Shown here: one piece after another, positions 9,827-19,596 of the stretch
Numbering within the stretch: the first letter of the stretch is position 1
How the letters are laid out: each line of letters starts with the position of its first letter
Source of the DNA: Streptococcus dysgalactiae subsp. dysgalactiae
GTDB lineage: Bacteria > Bacillota > Bacilli > Lactobacillales > Streptococcaceae
Direction: 5' to 3'
Assembly: GCF_900459225.1 (NCBI RefSeq)
Contig: NZ_UHFH01000003.1
Location: 1,146,501 to 1,210,500, forward strand
Length of the DNA stretch: 64,000 bases
Translations under genes and position numbers: made by a program
Notes under the pieces: generated by a model
What the model was told of the DNA's origin: nothing
Database searches by the model: none
What the model saw: the letters and a program-made list of their open reading frames with translations, nothing else

Positions 9827-10711
9827 TTAAATGAGAACTTTTCGTGGTTTATAATCTGAATCACGTTTTTCTAAAATGGCAATTAATTTTTCGCCATGAA
9901 AAACTGCTAATAACGGTTCCTGACTAGGCAAGGCAAGTCGTCGGCCGTATGAAATTTCCGTCATCTTGTTTTCGTCAATCACCATTCTAGGCAAGTCATT
10001 GACTCCGTATTCAATCGGCAATAAAAAGCGCATGTCATTCTGAGACAATAACTCAGCAATTTCTCCCAAAGTATAGGCAGTCTCCAGGGTTAATCCTGCT
10101 GAAGCTGATCGCTGCAAGAAGGACATATGACTCTCTACCCCTAGAGCTCGACCTAAATCAACTGCTAAGGTCCGCACGTAAGTCCCCTTGCTACAAGCAA
10201 CTTTAAAAGAGAATCGGCAGAGACCATCTTCAGTAATACTCAAAGAGCTGGTGCGTTCAAATTGGGAAATGGTCACTTCTCTTCTAGGACGTTCGACACT
10301 TTCACCCGCACGCGCATACTCATACAATTTACGGCCATTAACCTTTACGGCTGAATACATAGGTGGGGTCTGTGTGATTTTTCCAAGAAAAGTCGTCATC
10401 GTTTGATCAACGAGTTCTTCTGTTAGCGTCGCTGGCAAAGAGGACCTCGCAACTACCCCTCCACTAGCATCCTCAGTCGTTGTTGAGTAACCAAGAGTAA
10501 CTTGCCCTTCATAAACTTTACCAGCTTCTGTCATGTATTCGATGACACGAGTAGCCTTACCAACTGCAATTGGTAGAACACCGACCACATCAGGATCTAA
10601 GGTCCCTCCATGTCCGATTTTTTTCTCTTGTAATAACTTTCGTAATTTAAAAACTGCGTCATGAGAGGTCATGCCGGCTTCTTTTTTTAAATTAATGATT
10701 CCATTTATCAT
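9827..10711 (-). CDS. truB: tRNA pseudouridine(55) synthase TruB
   Basis: The 294-aa protein starts [19 protein letters not shown] and has the catalytic motif [23 protein letters not shown]; the Asp in GGTLDP is the family nucleophile. The [15 protein letters not shown] and [16 protein letters not shown] motifs also fit TruB, and the C-terminal stretch resembles a short PUA-like tail. It makes pseudouridine 55 in the T-loop of tRNAs. It is the upstream partner of ribF. Confidence 0.95.
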   Translation of the reverse strand: MINGIINLKKEAGMTSHDAVFKLRKLLQEKKIGHGGTLDPDVVGVLPIAVGKATRVIEYMTEAGKVYEGQVTLGYSTTTEDASGGVVARSSLPATLTEELVDQTMTTFLGKITQTPPMYSAVKVNGRKLYEYARAGESVERPRREVTISQFERTSSLSITEDGLCRFSFKVACSKGTYVRTLAVDLGRALGVESHMSFLQRSASAGLTLETAYTLGEIAELLSQNDMRFLLPIEYGVNDLPRMVIDENKMTEISYGRRLALPSQEPLLAVFHGEKLIAILEKRDSDYKPRKVLI

Positions 10712-10826
10712 GTCTGTTTTTCTCTCTAATTAGTAATTGTTACTGATTCTATTCTACCGCTTTATCATCAGTCTTGCCAAAATAAACGCTTAACCAATTT
10801 TAGCAAGGAAAGACTCACTTTCAGCC

Positions 10827-12167
10827 TTACTGGTCCTTGAGTGCTTCAAATTTCCCTCGCATGGTTGGGTTTTGGCGGGTCAGTTTTTTAACTGAAACAT
10901 CATCTAATTTATTATTAGCTAAGCGTAACTGATTTTCACTAGTGGTTAAAAAGCGTTTCACTTCCTCCATGCGTTTAATCGATTTATCAATCTCGTCAAC
11001 GGCCTTTTTAAAGTTGTTGCTGGCAGACTGATAGTTCTTGGCAAAGGCATTCTTGAATTGTTCCAAATCCTCTTCGAAGTGAGTGATGTCAATATTTTGT
11101 TCCTTAACTAAGGCCAACTCTTGCTTATAATGTAAACTATTCAGGGCCGCATTTCGCAGAATCCCTATCAACTGAATAAAGAGTTGAGGACGAACCACAT
11201 ACATCTTTTGATACTCATGACTGACATCAACAATCCCTGTATTGTAATAATCATTATCAGCTTCTAACATGCTTACCAAAACAGCATACTCACAACCTTT
11301 TTCACGACGGTCTTTATCTAACTCCTTGAAAAAATCACTATTTTTATGTTTAGTTTTGGTGGTGTCTGCCTCGTTTTTCATTTCAAACATGATAGAGAGG
11401 ATTTCTACACCATTGACATCAACCTCTCGATAAATATAGTCCCCTTTTGACCCACGACTGGATAATTGATTATCTTTGGCAAAGCTAGCATTAGGAAAAG
11501 CATAACTTCTTACTTTATTGAACTCAGTTTCAGCATAGAGTTCTAGACTCTCTCCGATTGCTTTGGTAGATTGCTGCGCTTTGAAATTTTTATAAAATTC
11601 AACTTGCTCGTTAATAGCTTTTAGCTGGGCTTCGTAATCACTGCGCACCGAAGCCAACGATAATTCACTTTCTTTAGCTTGAAGCGCCAATTGGTTTTTA
11701 ATCCCATCGCGTTCTTTTTCGATTTTAGCCAGTTTTGAATGAAACATGGCATCTTTTTCAAGTGCTAATTTGTCCAGCTGATTGGTCAAGCTAGCCACTT
11801 CTTTGTCCTTCTCAGCTAATTGATTGGCCAGTTCCAAAGCATTTTGTGAAGCTAATTTATCTAATTTTGCTACTAAGGCTGCGATTTCTTGGTCTTTCTT
11901 AGCCAGTTCTTCTTGTCTGAGGTAAGCTTGTTCTTTTTCAATTTGCTCTAATTGATTTGTCAAGGTGGTAATAGCTGTCTCTTTTTTTGCAACAACCTCA
12001 TGCAATTGATGTTTCGCTTTTTCTTCCAACAAGGCTATCTCATTGGTTAACCGTTTTTGTAATTCTTCATCAAAGGCTTGTCCCCTGACTTGTTCCAATA
12101 ATTGACTATACTCTGACTCATTGATAGTAAATAGGGTATGACAATGAGGGCATTTAATTTCGTTCAT
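10827..12167 (-). CDS. DUF2130 coiled-coil protein
   Basis: The 446-aa protein begins with a single CPHC knuckle (MNEIKCPHCHTLFTINESEY). A long heptad-rich coiled coil follows at about 20-195, with repeats such as LAKKDQEIAALVAKLDKL and LAEKDKEVASLTNQLDKL. The C-terminal globular DUF2130 domain (about 200-400) contains SRGSKGDYIYREVDVNGVEILSIMFEMKNEADTTK. The conserved D-x-E-x-K spacing there resembles PD-(D/E)xK nuclease-like folds, but that is inference. It stands alone between truB and the ArAE-like gene; function unknown. Confidence 0.8.
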   Translation of the reverse strand: MNEIKCPHCHTLFTINESEYSQLLEQVRGQAFDEELQKRLTNEIALLEEKAKHQLHEVVAKKETAITTLTNQLEQIEKEQAYLRQEELAKKDQEIAALVAKLDKLASQNALELANQLAEKDKEVASLTNQLDKLALEKDAMFHSKLAKIEKERDGIKNQLALQAKESELSLASVRSDYEAQLKAINEQVEFYKNFKAQQSTKAIGESLELYAETEFNKVRSYAFPNASFAKDNQLSSRGSKGDYIYREVDVNGVEILSIMFEMKNEADTTKTKHKNSDFFKELDKDRREKGCEYAVLVSMLEADNDYYNTGIVDVSHEYQKMYVVRPQLFIQLIGILRNAALNSLHYKQELALVKEQNIDITHFEEDLEQFKNAFAKNYQSASNNFKKAVDEIDKSIKRMEEVKRFLTTSENQLRLANNKLDDVSVKKLTRQNPTMRGKFEALKDQ

Positions 12168-12258
12168 CTTGTCTCCATTCTGAGATTCTTCTTTTTATTA
12201 TAGCAAAAAAGCTCAGGAAGTTAAGTCCCAAGCCGTCATAGAGAGAGGTATCATAGAG

Positions 12259-13215
12259 TTAGTCATTTTGATAATTCTGATAAAATTCTACCTTTAGCAA
12301 TATAAAACGCTCTAAGTCTTGTAAGAGCTGAAATAAAACCGCACGTCGCTCAAATTCCTCCCGAGTTTGAGGAAGATCACGTTGACGAAAGGTTTCAAGT
12401 AATTGTTCGATGTCATCAATCAAGGTTAAAGCCGAATTTTCTTCACTTAACTGACAAGCTGTTTCATGAAAAAGATGTGATAGGAGAATACTTTCCCGAC
12501 TCTGACTAGTAATCTTATCAACATTGATGGCCATTTGTCCTAATAACCTATTTTGCTGGCGTCGCATTTCAAAATAATGCACTTGATAGTTTGTTTGATG
12601 GAACAGTCTGTTGTGACGCTCACGGTAAACTAACTGAAGTGCTTCTTCTAATGTCTTATCCAGTCCCTTAACCATCAACCCATCATTTTGCCCTTGTCCT
12701 TCCAGTAAAAACTTTTCAAAACGATACAAGATAGCCTTTAAATCATCCTCAACTATTTGATGGTAACCCCGAATCTCTTTATCCTGAGAACTCATGTAAG
12801 TATTGAAAAGTAGGGCAACTCCAGTTCCTATAAAGAAAAGTAAACATTCATTCCATAAGACTGGCAACTGAATACTCTTTTCAGCAATTAAGTGAGTGAC
12901 TAGGACTGTAATAGGGACCAGCCCTGCTTCAATTCCAAAACGATAGAGTAAGGGAATGATAACCACTAGATAGAGAGCTAAGGCTAGCGTTGTGTAGCCA
13001 AAAAGGCTAAAGCAAATCATCGCAATCCCGAAAGCCAGGAAAAAAGACATCAAGCGGTTTCTAGCCACCACTAAACTGGACTTACGGGTATCTAAAACAC
13101 TTAACAAGGCAATAATCCCCGCTGAAATCGCATAATCCAAATGAAGTTGGTAGGCAATTAAAATAGCAACAACGGTAGCCAAGGTCATTTTTAATGTACG
13201 TTCAACTGAACCCAT
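12259..13215 (-). CDS. Aromatic acid exporter family (ArAE-like) membrane protein
   Basis: The 318-aa protein has an N-terminal half with about five hydrophobic helices (residues 5-145) and a cytoplasmic helical C-terminal half (150-318) rich in charged residues. This matches the ArAE_1/DUF939 family plus its C-terminal domain. Members are proposed efflux proteins; the substrate is unknown. Its start is 11 bp after the HsdS-like gene, so it is co-transcribed with it. Confidence 0.75.
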   Translation of the reverse strand: MGSVERTLKMTLATVVAILIAYQLHLDYAISAGIIALLSVLDTRKSSLVVARNRLMSFFLAFGIAMICFSLFGYTTLALALYLVVIIPLLYRFGIEAGLVPITVLVTHLIAEKSIQLPVLWNECLLFFIGTGVALLFNTYMSSQDKEIRGYHQIVEDDLKAILYRFEKFLLEGQGQNDGLMVKGLDKTLEEALQLVYRERHNRLFHQTNYQVHYFEMRRQQNRLLGQMAINVDKITSQSRESILLSHLFHETACQLSEENSALTLIDDIEQLLETFRQRDLPQTREEFERRAVLFQLLQDLERFILLKVEFYQNYQND

Positions 13216-13225
13216 GACAAGACTC

Positions 13226-13822
13226 CTAACCTAATCCTTTTTGGATTTCATTCTGAATATATTCCCATTCCTGTTCTGCTCGCTTGAGTTTACGATGATA
13301 ATCTGTTAATCCTCTCAAGTAGTGATTAATCAAGCAATCCTGTTTCACTAAGGGAATAACGGGAATTGGAATATCCAACAATTCTTTCGTTGAGAGATTG
13401 ATCACATCTTTGCCATGATCCGCTGCGTCCAAGAGCGCTTGACCAATAGGTGAGTCCAAAAAGAACTTGATATAGTAGCCCCTTAACAGTTTTTGAGGAC
13501 GTAAGACAGTGATATTTGATGACGCCACCACATCTCGATTTTGCTGATGAAAGACACAAACTTTTTTCAGGGTTCCCTTAGAGGCGATTAAAACATCTCC
13601 ATCTTCTAAAAGGTAACGTAAGAGTTGTCGACGATCCATCTGGAAAGTTCTTAATTGGTGATATTGAATCCCTAAGGTTCCCATATCCGATAAATTAATC
13701 AATCCCACATCACCGGGCTCTGCCTTACTCGATACTGCTTTTCCTTTAAAGCAGTCTACAGCATCGCCTAACGCTACCTTTTCTTTGCCATTTGTTAAGT
13801 AGGCCTCAATGTTATTGTTCAT
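13226..13822 (-). CDS. Orphan type I restriction specificity (HsdS)-like half subunit
   Basis: The 198-aa protein contains one target-recognition-type unit: KVALGDAVDCFKGKAVSSK, then LEDGDVLIASKGTLKKV, then INLSTKELLDIPIPVIPLVKQDCLINHYL, followed by a charged conserved helix (LTDYHRKLKRAEQEWEYIQNEI). The GDVL-x-SKGT and the IPIPxIPLxxQ motif before a helical spacer are hallmarks of HsdS. A full HsdS has two such units and about 400 aa. No hsdM or hsdR is nearby. It is co-transcribed with the ArAE-like gene. The ribosome site is weak. A DNA-binding or regulatory role is possible but unproven. Confidence 0.7.
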   Translation of the reverse strand: MNNNIEAYLTNGKEKVALGDAVDCFKGKAVSSKAEPGDVGLINLSDMGTLGIQYHQLRTFQMDRRQLLRYLLEDGDVLIASKGTLKKVCVFHQQNRDVVASSNITVLRPQKLLRGYYIKFFLDSPIGQALLDAADHGKDVINLSTKELLDIPIPVIPLVKQDCLINHYLRGLTDYHRKLKRAEQEWEYIQNEIQKGLG

Positions 13823-13845
13823 GTTTAGTATCTTTCTATTACAAT

Positions 13846-13863
13846 ATAGTATTTAGATACTAT
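13846..13863. promoter_or_regulatory. Inverted repeat upstream of the HsdS-like gene
   Basis: ATAGTAT and ATACTAT form 7-bp arms around a 4-nt centre, 24 bp ahead of the HsdS-like start and within the probable core promoter. It looks like an operator for a dimeric repressor. No regulator can be assigned. Confidence 0.35.
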
Positions 13864-13903
13864 CATATTCTATCCTACATTTCAAGAGCTATTTTTTAAA
13901 CAC

Positions 13904-16548
13904 CTAGTCAATTGATTTTAAAGCTTCTAACATGTCCACCTTCTTAAGATGCTGATGGACCCAAATCCCCAATACTAGCAATAAACTCAAAATAATGACA
14001 ATAGGAACCAAATAGACATAGCTATCAACCTTATTACCGAACTGAATATCCCCTGTAGAAATCATTCTCATGATATAGGTATGTAGTGCTTTCCCTAGAA
14101 GAATTCCTATCAAAATGCCTATCAGCGATAAGGAAATGGTTTCCCGGTAAATGTAGAAGGTCACCTCTTTATCATAAAAACCAAGCACCTTAACGGTTGA
14201 TAATTCTCTAATACGCTCAGCAATATTAATACTGGTTAAATTGTAAAGAATAACAATAGCTAATAAAACAGACACGATAACTAGGAGAGACATAACCTGG
14301 TCCAAAGAAGCAACCATTAGCTGAACTGCTTGAACCTGGTTAGCATTTTGTGACACGACTGTAATGGCTTTTAAGACCAGCATTTTACTAGCAAGCTGTT
14401 TGACCTTCTTGTGGGATGAGTGTTTTAGATTAATAAAATAAGCAGGGCTAGTTTCTAAATTATTAAACTGTTTAGCATAATAAGTATCCGACATGATCAG
14501 ATAATGCCCAACAGTCATATCAATAACCTGCTTAACTTTAAGCTTTATCTTATCGTTTTCGAGACCCTTATCCTGCAGCCACAGCTCATCTCCTGCTTTT
14601 ACATGGTAATAAGAGGCTAATTTCTCAGAAATCAAGACCCCAGACTTTGGAATAGCAACGGCTTTTTGCTTTTGACTATCTAACAAATTAACATAGGGAG
14701 AGAGTGTTTTAGCTGGGGTTGAGAGAATAGAAATCGTTTGCTTATCAGTAATACCTTTTATAGGAAGAGTCAGCTGAGCATAAGAAATCTTTTTTGTCTT
14801 GCTATTTTCTTTCCGGTGAGAAACTTCTGTAAAGAAGCCTCTTCTGCTAGTGTTGACTTGCTTGCACCTACTGCTAAAATATCATAGGTCGTTAATTCTC
14901 CAAATTGATGGTCAATAACCTTTGCTAAGGACGATTGAATGCCTAATCCTGCAAACAGGAGAGCAACCGAGCCTGCAACACCAATAATAGTCATTAGCAT
15001 CCTTTGTTTATAGCGAAATATATTGCGAATAGTAACTTTATGACTAAACGAGAGACGTTTCCAAATAATAGTAATATGCTCTAACCATATGTTAGCGCCT
15101 TTGCTTGGAGGCTTAGGAAGTAACAGCTGAGCCGCATTGAGGAATAACTCTTTCTTCACAACAAGGTAAGCTGGTAAGACAGTCGACAAGAGGGCCAGTA
15201 AATAAGCTAAGGCGCTATAAGCATCATAAAAATAAAGGTGGGTTTTTCCGATAGTCAGAGGTGCCGTCAAAATGTCTGAAATCAAGGCTGGTAAAACATA
15301 GGTCCCTCCAAGAACCCCTAAGCTGGTTCCTAAAAAACTAGCTAGTAGACCATAACCTAAAAATTTTAAACTGATCTCCCTATTAGAATAACCGAGAGCC
15401 TTTAAAAGACCTGAGGTTGTTCTTTCTTCATCCACATAACGCGTCATGGTCGTAAAGGCCACGAGCGCAGCTACTAAATAGAGAACTAAGGGAAAAATAT
15501 TTCCTACATTTGAAATAGAACTTATGGAAGTCGCATAAGTGCGATAACCTTCTGCTCCTGGCAGTGTTGATCGATTGTAGGTAGTATAATGTGGTCTTTC
15601 TAGCTTACTTTGAGCCAGTTCAACCTGTCTTAAACGACTTTTTTCCTGTGCCAATGCCTTATGAGCTTGTTCTAGTTGGTTCTTAGCTTCTTGCAAAGCA
15701 CTACCCTCAAGAAAAGCTAATTCCTGTTCTCTATCCGCTAAGGTTGCTTGTTCAGACTGTAGTTTTGCTTTACCATTCGTTAAAGCAAGTTTATATTGGC
15801 CTTGTAGTTCTTCGTAACGACGTTGGCTATTGTCTTGGAGTAGCTGATCCAACATCGTCTGGTTTTGAGTTACAGTTTGACGGTACTGTTTGGAAAAGGC
15901 GTTCGCAAAACGAAGATTATTAAATCGGAGACGTAGAATATTGACATCCCCTTTAAAAACGTTGGGCCGACTAAAAGCATAAGCATAGAGGCTACCATCA
16001 CCTGCCGAAGCCCCTCCTAAATTGCTTTTGGACCAAAGTTCAGAAGAATGGGCAAAGCCGACAACTCGAAACCGCTCTGAAGTCAGTAGTCCTTTACTAG
16101 GCGGTGTTACCCTTATCGTGTCTCCTAGCTGATAGCTTTTTTCAAGCGTGGTAGATAAGACAATTTCTGTGTCTTGCTTTGGCCAATGCCCCTCAACCAA
16201 AAGTGGTTTTGACAGCTTATTTGGAAGACTGTATAACCTAAGAGCTTGCTGGTTTTTTGTTATATTAAGATCTATGAGGTGACCGTATTCTAAAACCACA
16301 TCCTTTAAGGTATTCAGCTCTTTGCGATCTTCTTGAGAAAATTGATGAGAAGCTAGGACTGCCATATCCATAACCTGTTGCTTTTCAAGATAATGACTAG
16401 CTGTACGTTCCATATCTGGACCTGTAACATTCAGACCAACCAGAGCAAAAGACCCTAAAGCCATTAAACACATTAAGGAAAAGAAACGTCCCTTACTCTT
16501 TTTAATAGCTCTTATCATATCTTTCCATAAAGTTTTCGTTATCATCAT
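13904..16548 (-). pseudogene. FtsX/MacB-type ABC permease, split by a frameshift
   Basis: Two adjacent minus-strand reading frames together make one large permease of about 880 aa. The first (14770-16548, 592 aa) has an N-terminal TM helix, a long extracellular part with a coiled coil (about 250-320) and FtsX membrane blocks near 350-460 and 510-540. The second (13904-14686) holds the final extracellular segment and three TM helices ending in QHLKKVDMLEALKSID. The first frame ends in an out-of-frame tail (KRFLMLS) just after a run of six A. One more A in that run (14790-14795) would restore KKISYAQLTLPIKGIT and join the frames. It follows its ATPase gene by 9 bp. It is either disrupted, phase-variable, or a sequencing error. 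Confidence 0.85.
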
Positions 16549-16557
16549 AAAAGCCTC

Positions 16558-17259
16558 TTAATAATCAATCGTGTCAATGCTAGCAGGTACTTCATTGACA
16601 GTGATCTTAGTAACCTGTGCATCATGAAGATGGATTACACGATTAGCAATGGGAGCAATCGCAGCATTATGAGTGACAATAAGAACAGTAGTTCCCTTAT
16701 TATATGCCATCTGTTGCAAAAGGTTTAGAATTTGTTTTCCAGTCTGATAATCCAACGCACCTGTTGGCTCATCACAAAGTAATAACTTAGGATTTTTTGC
16801 TAGAGCTCGCGCGATAGAAACGCGCTGCTGCTCTCCACCTGATAACTGTGTTGGAAAATGATTTAGGCGATGACCAAGTCCAACTTCCTTTAACATCGTT
16901 ACAGGATCTAAAGCATCCGATACAATATCAACAGCCAACTCTACATTTTCTTTGGCTGTTAAATTAGGGACCAAATTGTAAAATTGAAAAACAAAACCAA
17001 TATCATGACGGCGATACTCTGTCAAGGCACGAGAGTTATAACTTACAATGTCCTTACCATCGATGAAAACATGTCCATCATCTGCAGTATCCATTCCTCC
17101 TAAGATGTTTAACACTGTGGACTTACCTGCACCAGATGCTCCTAGGATTACCACTAATTCCCCTTGGTTAATGTCAAAAGTAACGTCACGATTAGCATGT
17201 ACAAGGGATTCTCCAACCCTATAGGACTTTGACACATTTTTCATTTCAATAAATGCCAT
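16558..17259 (-). CDS. ABC exporter ATPase (MacB/LolD type)
   Basis: Starting at [16 protein letters not shown] (ATG at 17259, preceded by AAAGGAGAG) gives 233 aa. Walker A is GASGAGKST, signature LSGGEQQR, Walker [17 protein letters not shown], and the H-loop is VTHN. This is the FtsE/LolD/MacB class that partners FtsX-type permeases, here the broken gene immediately downstream. The system probably exports a peptide or lipid, or acts in antimicrobial resistance. A divergent TetR gene suggests local repression. Confidence 0.9.
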   Translation of the reverse strand: MAFIEMKNVSKSYRVGESLVHANRDVTFDINQGELVVILGASGAGKSTVLNILGGMDTADDGHVFIDGKDIVSYNSRALTEYRRHDIGFVFQFYNLVPNLTAKENVELAVDIVSDALDPVTMLKEVGLGHRLNHFPTQLSGGEQQRVSIARALAKNPKLLLCDEPTGALDYQTGKQILNLLQQMAYNKGTTVLIVTHNAAIAPIANRVIHLHDAQVTKITVNEVPASIDTIDY

Positions 17260-17288
17260 GAGGTTCTCTCCTTTATATGAACATTGTG

Positions 17289-17317
17289 TTGATTTAAGTA
17301 CAAACTTATTATATAAT
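17289..17317 (+). promoter_or_regulatory. Promoter for the TetR gene
   Basis: TTGATT, a 17-nt spacer and TATAAT lie on the plus strand 62 bp before the tetR start. The -35 box is inside GTTGATTTAAG, which recurs as a direct repeat at 17356-17366, immediately before the tetR ribosome site. The repeat may be part of an autoregulatory operator. Confidence 0.55.
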
Positions 17318-17378
17318 GGCCTCAACTATTTAACAAGGACAAATCCTAAGCAACTGTTGATTTAAGGAGCTCTTCTAT

Positions 17379-17930
17379 ATGACACAAAGAAAAACTGAAA
17401 CCAAAACTTATTTAAAAGCTGCACTCACGGCTTTACTAGTTGAAAAACATTTCGAAGACATTACGGTTTCTGACCTTACTCAAAAAGCGGGTATTAACCG
17501 TGGCACTTTTTACCTCCATTACAAAGATAAATTTGACATGATGAATCAGTTGAAAAACGAGACCTTAGATGACTTGTATTGCCTGTTAAACCAAACAGCC
17601 ATTTATACTGATACAAGAGCCGTTCTGATACAGACTTTATCTTACCTTCTCTCGCACCGAGAGTTTGTAACTGCACTAGCAACAACCTCTTATTTAAATT
17701 TCCCTCAATTGATTAAAGATTTCTGTTATCAATTTCTAACCACTATTGAAGAATTTCAAACCATTGTGGTGAATCAATATCATATTCCTTACCCTTATGC
17801 CTTGGAAGTTTATTTAGCAAGTATTGAAAGTATTATTACCTACTGGATTAATAACGACTATCAGGAATCTCCTCAAGATGTAACCGATATTATTCTCAAA
17901 ATAGTTGCTCTTGATTCACTACCATCCTAA
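17379..17930 (+). CDS. TetR/AcrR-family transcriptional regulator
   Basis: The 183-aa protein has an N-terminal helix-turn-helix of TetR type: LVEKHFEDITVSDLTQKAGINRGTFYLHYKDKFDMMNQL at about 19-57. The C-terminal ligand and dimer domain resembles the TetR_C_39/DhaS-like group. It is divergent from the ABC exporter ATPase, separated by 119 bp, and most likely represses that operon and itself. AAGGAG precedes the start. Confidence 0.88.
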   Translation: MTQRKTETKTYLKAALTALLVEKHFEDITVSDLTQKAGINRGTFYLHYKDKFDMMNQLKNETLDDLYCLLNQTAIYTDTRAVLIQTLSYLLSHREFVTALATTSYLNFPQLIKDFCYQFLTTIEEFQTIVVNQYHIPYPYALEVYLASIESIITYWINNDYQESPQDVTDIILKIVALDSLPS

Positions 17931-18023
17931 AAAAACATCCGAATCTTTTCTGTCCTCATGTATGTGTGACATCACAAGTTTGAGTAAGATAGATGATGCT
18001 TTTTTCATTTCTAAAAATCAAAA

Positions 18024-18045
18024 AGTTTGAGGATATCCTCAAACT
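18024..18045 (-). terminator. Perfect palindromic terminator after the BusR-like gene
   Basis: AGTTTGAGGAT and its exact complement form an 11-bp arm palindrome with no separate loop, followed on the minus strand by TTTTGATTTTT. It abuts the stop codon of the BusR-like gene. Confidence 0.8.
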
Positions 18046-18689
18046 CATAAGCCTTTTCGTAAATTGAAGAAGGTCTTCATTCGTGAAATCACTGACTCAT
18101 CTCCTACAAAATAAATATGATCCCCTTTTTCGATCACTGAATAAGGGCCAGGTGAAATAACAAAGGTACCATTGTGTTCAATAGCAACAATAGTTGCACC
18201 TGTCTGATGCCAAATATTGAGGGCACCAATGGATTTTCCAAAGTGTTCGGACTCATTGTTACAAATAATCTCATAAGGCGCTAGCGGATACTGCTTACTA
18301 ATGGATTGACTTTGCATTAAGAAATCATTAACCAAGATAGCCATTTTTTCCATAGCTCTCTCTTGCTCATGAATAGTGTCTCGAATCTTTTCTTTGATCA
18401 TAGCGATGGAATGTGTTGACTCATACTGATTAATAAAGTCAATAGCTTTTTCTTTTGATAAGACAATAGCTCCACTCCCATGCTTTAGGGTGAGAATCTT
18501 TAAGTCTGCTAAGATATTTAACCCTTTGCGAGCTGTTTCCGGAGATACATTAAAGGTAGATGCTATTGTCGTTCTTGACTTTAATTTTTCTCCTACTTCA
18601 TATTCCCCTTTTGCGATACGTTCAGCTACTGAAATAGCAATTTTTTGATACTTTGAGCTTTTTATCTCCTTTTTACGGTTTGGCATCAT
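18045..18689 (-). CDS. busR: BusR-like GntR regulator with C-terminal RCK_C (TrkA_C) domain
   Basis: The 214-aa protein has an N-terminal GntR winged helix (KYQKIAISVAERIAKGEYEVGEKLKSRTTIASTFNVSPETARKGLNILADLKIL), a central helical stalk (about 95-135) and a C-terminal RCK_C fold (PYEIICNNESEHFGKSIGALNIWHQTGATIVAIEHNGTFVISPGPYSVIEKGDHIYFVGDE). This architecture matches BusR, the c-di-AMP-responsive repressor of the betaine transporter busAB in lactococci and streptococci. No busAB is adjacent here; the neighbours are a TetR gene and the Gls24 stress operon. The c-di-AMP response is known for the family, not shown here. Confidence 0.65.
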   Translation of the reverse strand: MMPNRKKEIKSSKYQKIAISVAERIAKGEYEVGEKLKSRTTIASTFNVSPETARKGLNILADLKILTLKHGSGAIVLSKEKAIDFINQYESTHSIAMIKEKIRDTIHEQERAMEKMAILVNDFLMQSQSISKQYPLAPYEIICNNESEHFGKSIGALNIWHQTGATIVAIEHNGTFVISPGPYSVIEKGDHIYFVGDESVISRMKTFFNLRKGL

Positions 18690-18784
18690 TATACTCCTTA
18701 ACTTAACATTCTTTCATGTTCCTATTAATTAAAACACATTTCTCCTTATAAAACAATCATCATTTTCTTATCGTAACAAAAAGA

Positions 18785-18801
18785 GCTGGTTGATAACCAG
18801 C
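18785..18801 (-). terminator. Terminator of the Gls24 operon
   Basis: GCTGGTT and AACCAGC form a 7-bp stem with a 3-nt loop followed on the minus strand by TCTTTTTG, about 40 bp after the last gls24 stop. Confidence 0.8.
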
Positions 18802-18843
18802 CCCATAACGTTAACACTTAGCAATGTTGCTATGCAAGTTCAC

Positions 18844-19332
18844 TTATTTAGCTGCTTCATCACTAGTAACAGTATTAGAAACAGTATCTTTTAGTTTTCC
18901 AGCTTGTTCTGATACAAATTGTGAGGTCGATGAAGCGGCACTAGTCACACGATCTTGAACGGTAACACTAGCTTCCTCATGTTCAGCTTTGGTACGAATA
19001 TCAACAACATTCACATTTACTTCAATAACCTTAAGATGTGTCATGCTAGCTACGTTTTGGGCAACAATAGCTTTGATAGATTCAACAATAGCTGGGATAT
19101 CTTTGCCATATTCTACGACAATGGCGAGATCTACGGCAACTTCCTTAGTTCCGACCTCAACCGAAACACCGTCTGTAACAGAATCAGAATTCACCAAATT
19201 ATTTTTGATATTTGAGAAAAATCCACCTGTCACAGCCAGCAAACCGCCGACATTTTCTAAGGCATGACCTACAATTTTTTCAATCACTTTGTCGTCATAG
19301 GTAAGCGTACTTTTAATCTGATTTGTTTCCAT
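18844..19332 (-). CDS. Asp23/Gls24 family envelope stress protein, second copy
   Basis: The 162-aa protein has an Asp23 domain (residues 9-115: [28 protein letters not shown], then DGVSVEVGTKEVAVDLAIVVEYGKDIPAI and LKVIEVNVNVVDI) and a low-complexity tail. It is paralogous to the gls24 gene at 19597, with a more diverged C-terminal tail. Asp23/Gls24 proteins polymerise at the membrane through the anchor AmaP and help tolerate cell-envelope stress. It is the last gene of the six-gene cluster, 26 bp after csbD. Confidence 0.9.
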   Translation of the reverse strand: METNQIKSTLTYDDKVIEKIVGHALENVGGLLAVTGGFFSNIKNNLVNSDSVTDGVSVEVGTKEVAVDLAIVVEYGKDIPAIVESIKAIVAQNVASMTHLKVIEVNVNVVDIRTKAEHEEASVTVQDRVTSAASSTSQFVSEQAGKLKDTVSNTVTSDEAAK

Positions 19333-19358
19333 CGTGTCTCCTTTATTGTTATTGTTGT

Positions 19359-19556
19359 CTATTTGTTATCGTCTAAACCCTTCTTGAGCCCTTTTAAGGA
19401 ATCTTTGGCATCTGCCGCGACTTCTTTCACTTTTCCAGCTACCTGGTCAACCTTGCCCTCAGTCTCCAAAGATTTATCTCCAGAAACCTTACCAAGACCT
19501 TCTTTTAATTTACCACCAGCTTGGTCCAATTTTGCATTCCATTTTTCATCTGACAT
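19359..19556 (-). CDS. CsbD-family stress protein
   Basis: The ATG at 19556, preceded by GAAGGAGG, gives a 65-aa hydrophilic protein: [26 protein letters not shown] plus a second [22 protein letters not shown] repeat. This is the CsbD fold, a general-stress protein in Bacillales. The longer upstream frame overlaps the preceding gls24 gene and lacks support. It sits between two gls24 paralogues. Confidence 0.88.
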   Translation of the reverse strand: MSDEKWNAKLDQAGGKLKEGLGKVSGDKSLETEGKVDQVAGKVKEVAADAKDSLKGLKKGLDDNK

Positions 19557-19596
19557 AGCCAATCCTCCTTCAAAGTATTTCGTTAAAGTATTACTA

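Noticed and set aside
13904..14686. A separate small permease gene
   Set aside because: Its only start is an internal TTG, and the upstream in-frame sequence continues into the larger permease. It is the 3' part of one frameshifted gene.
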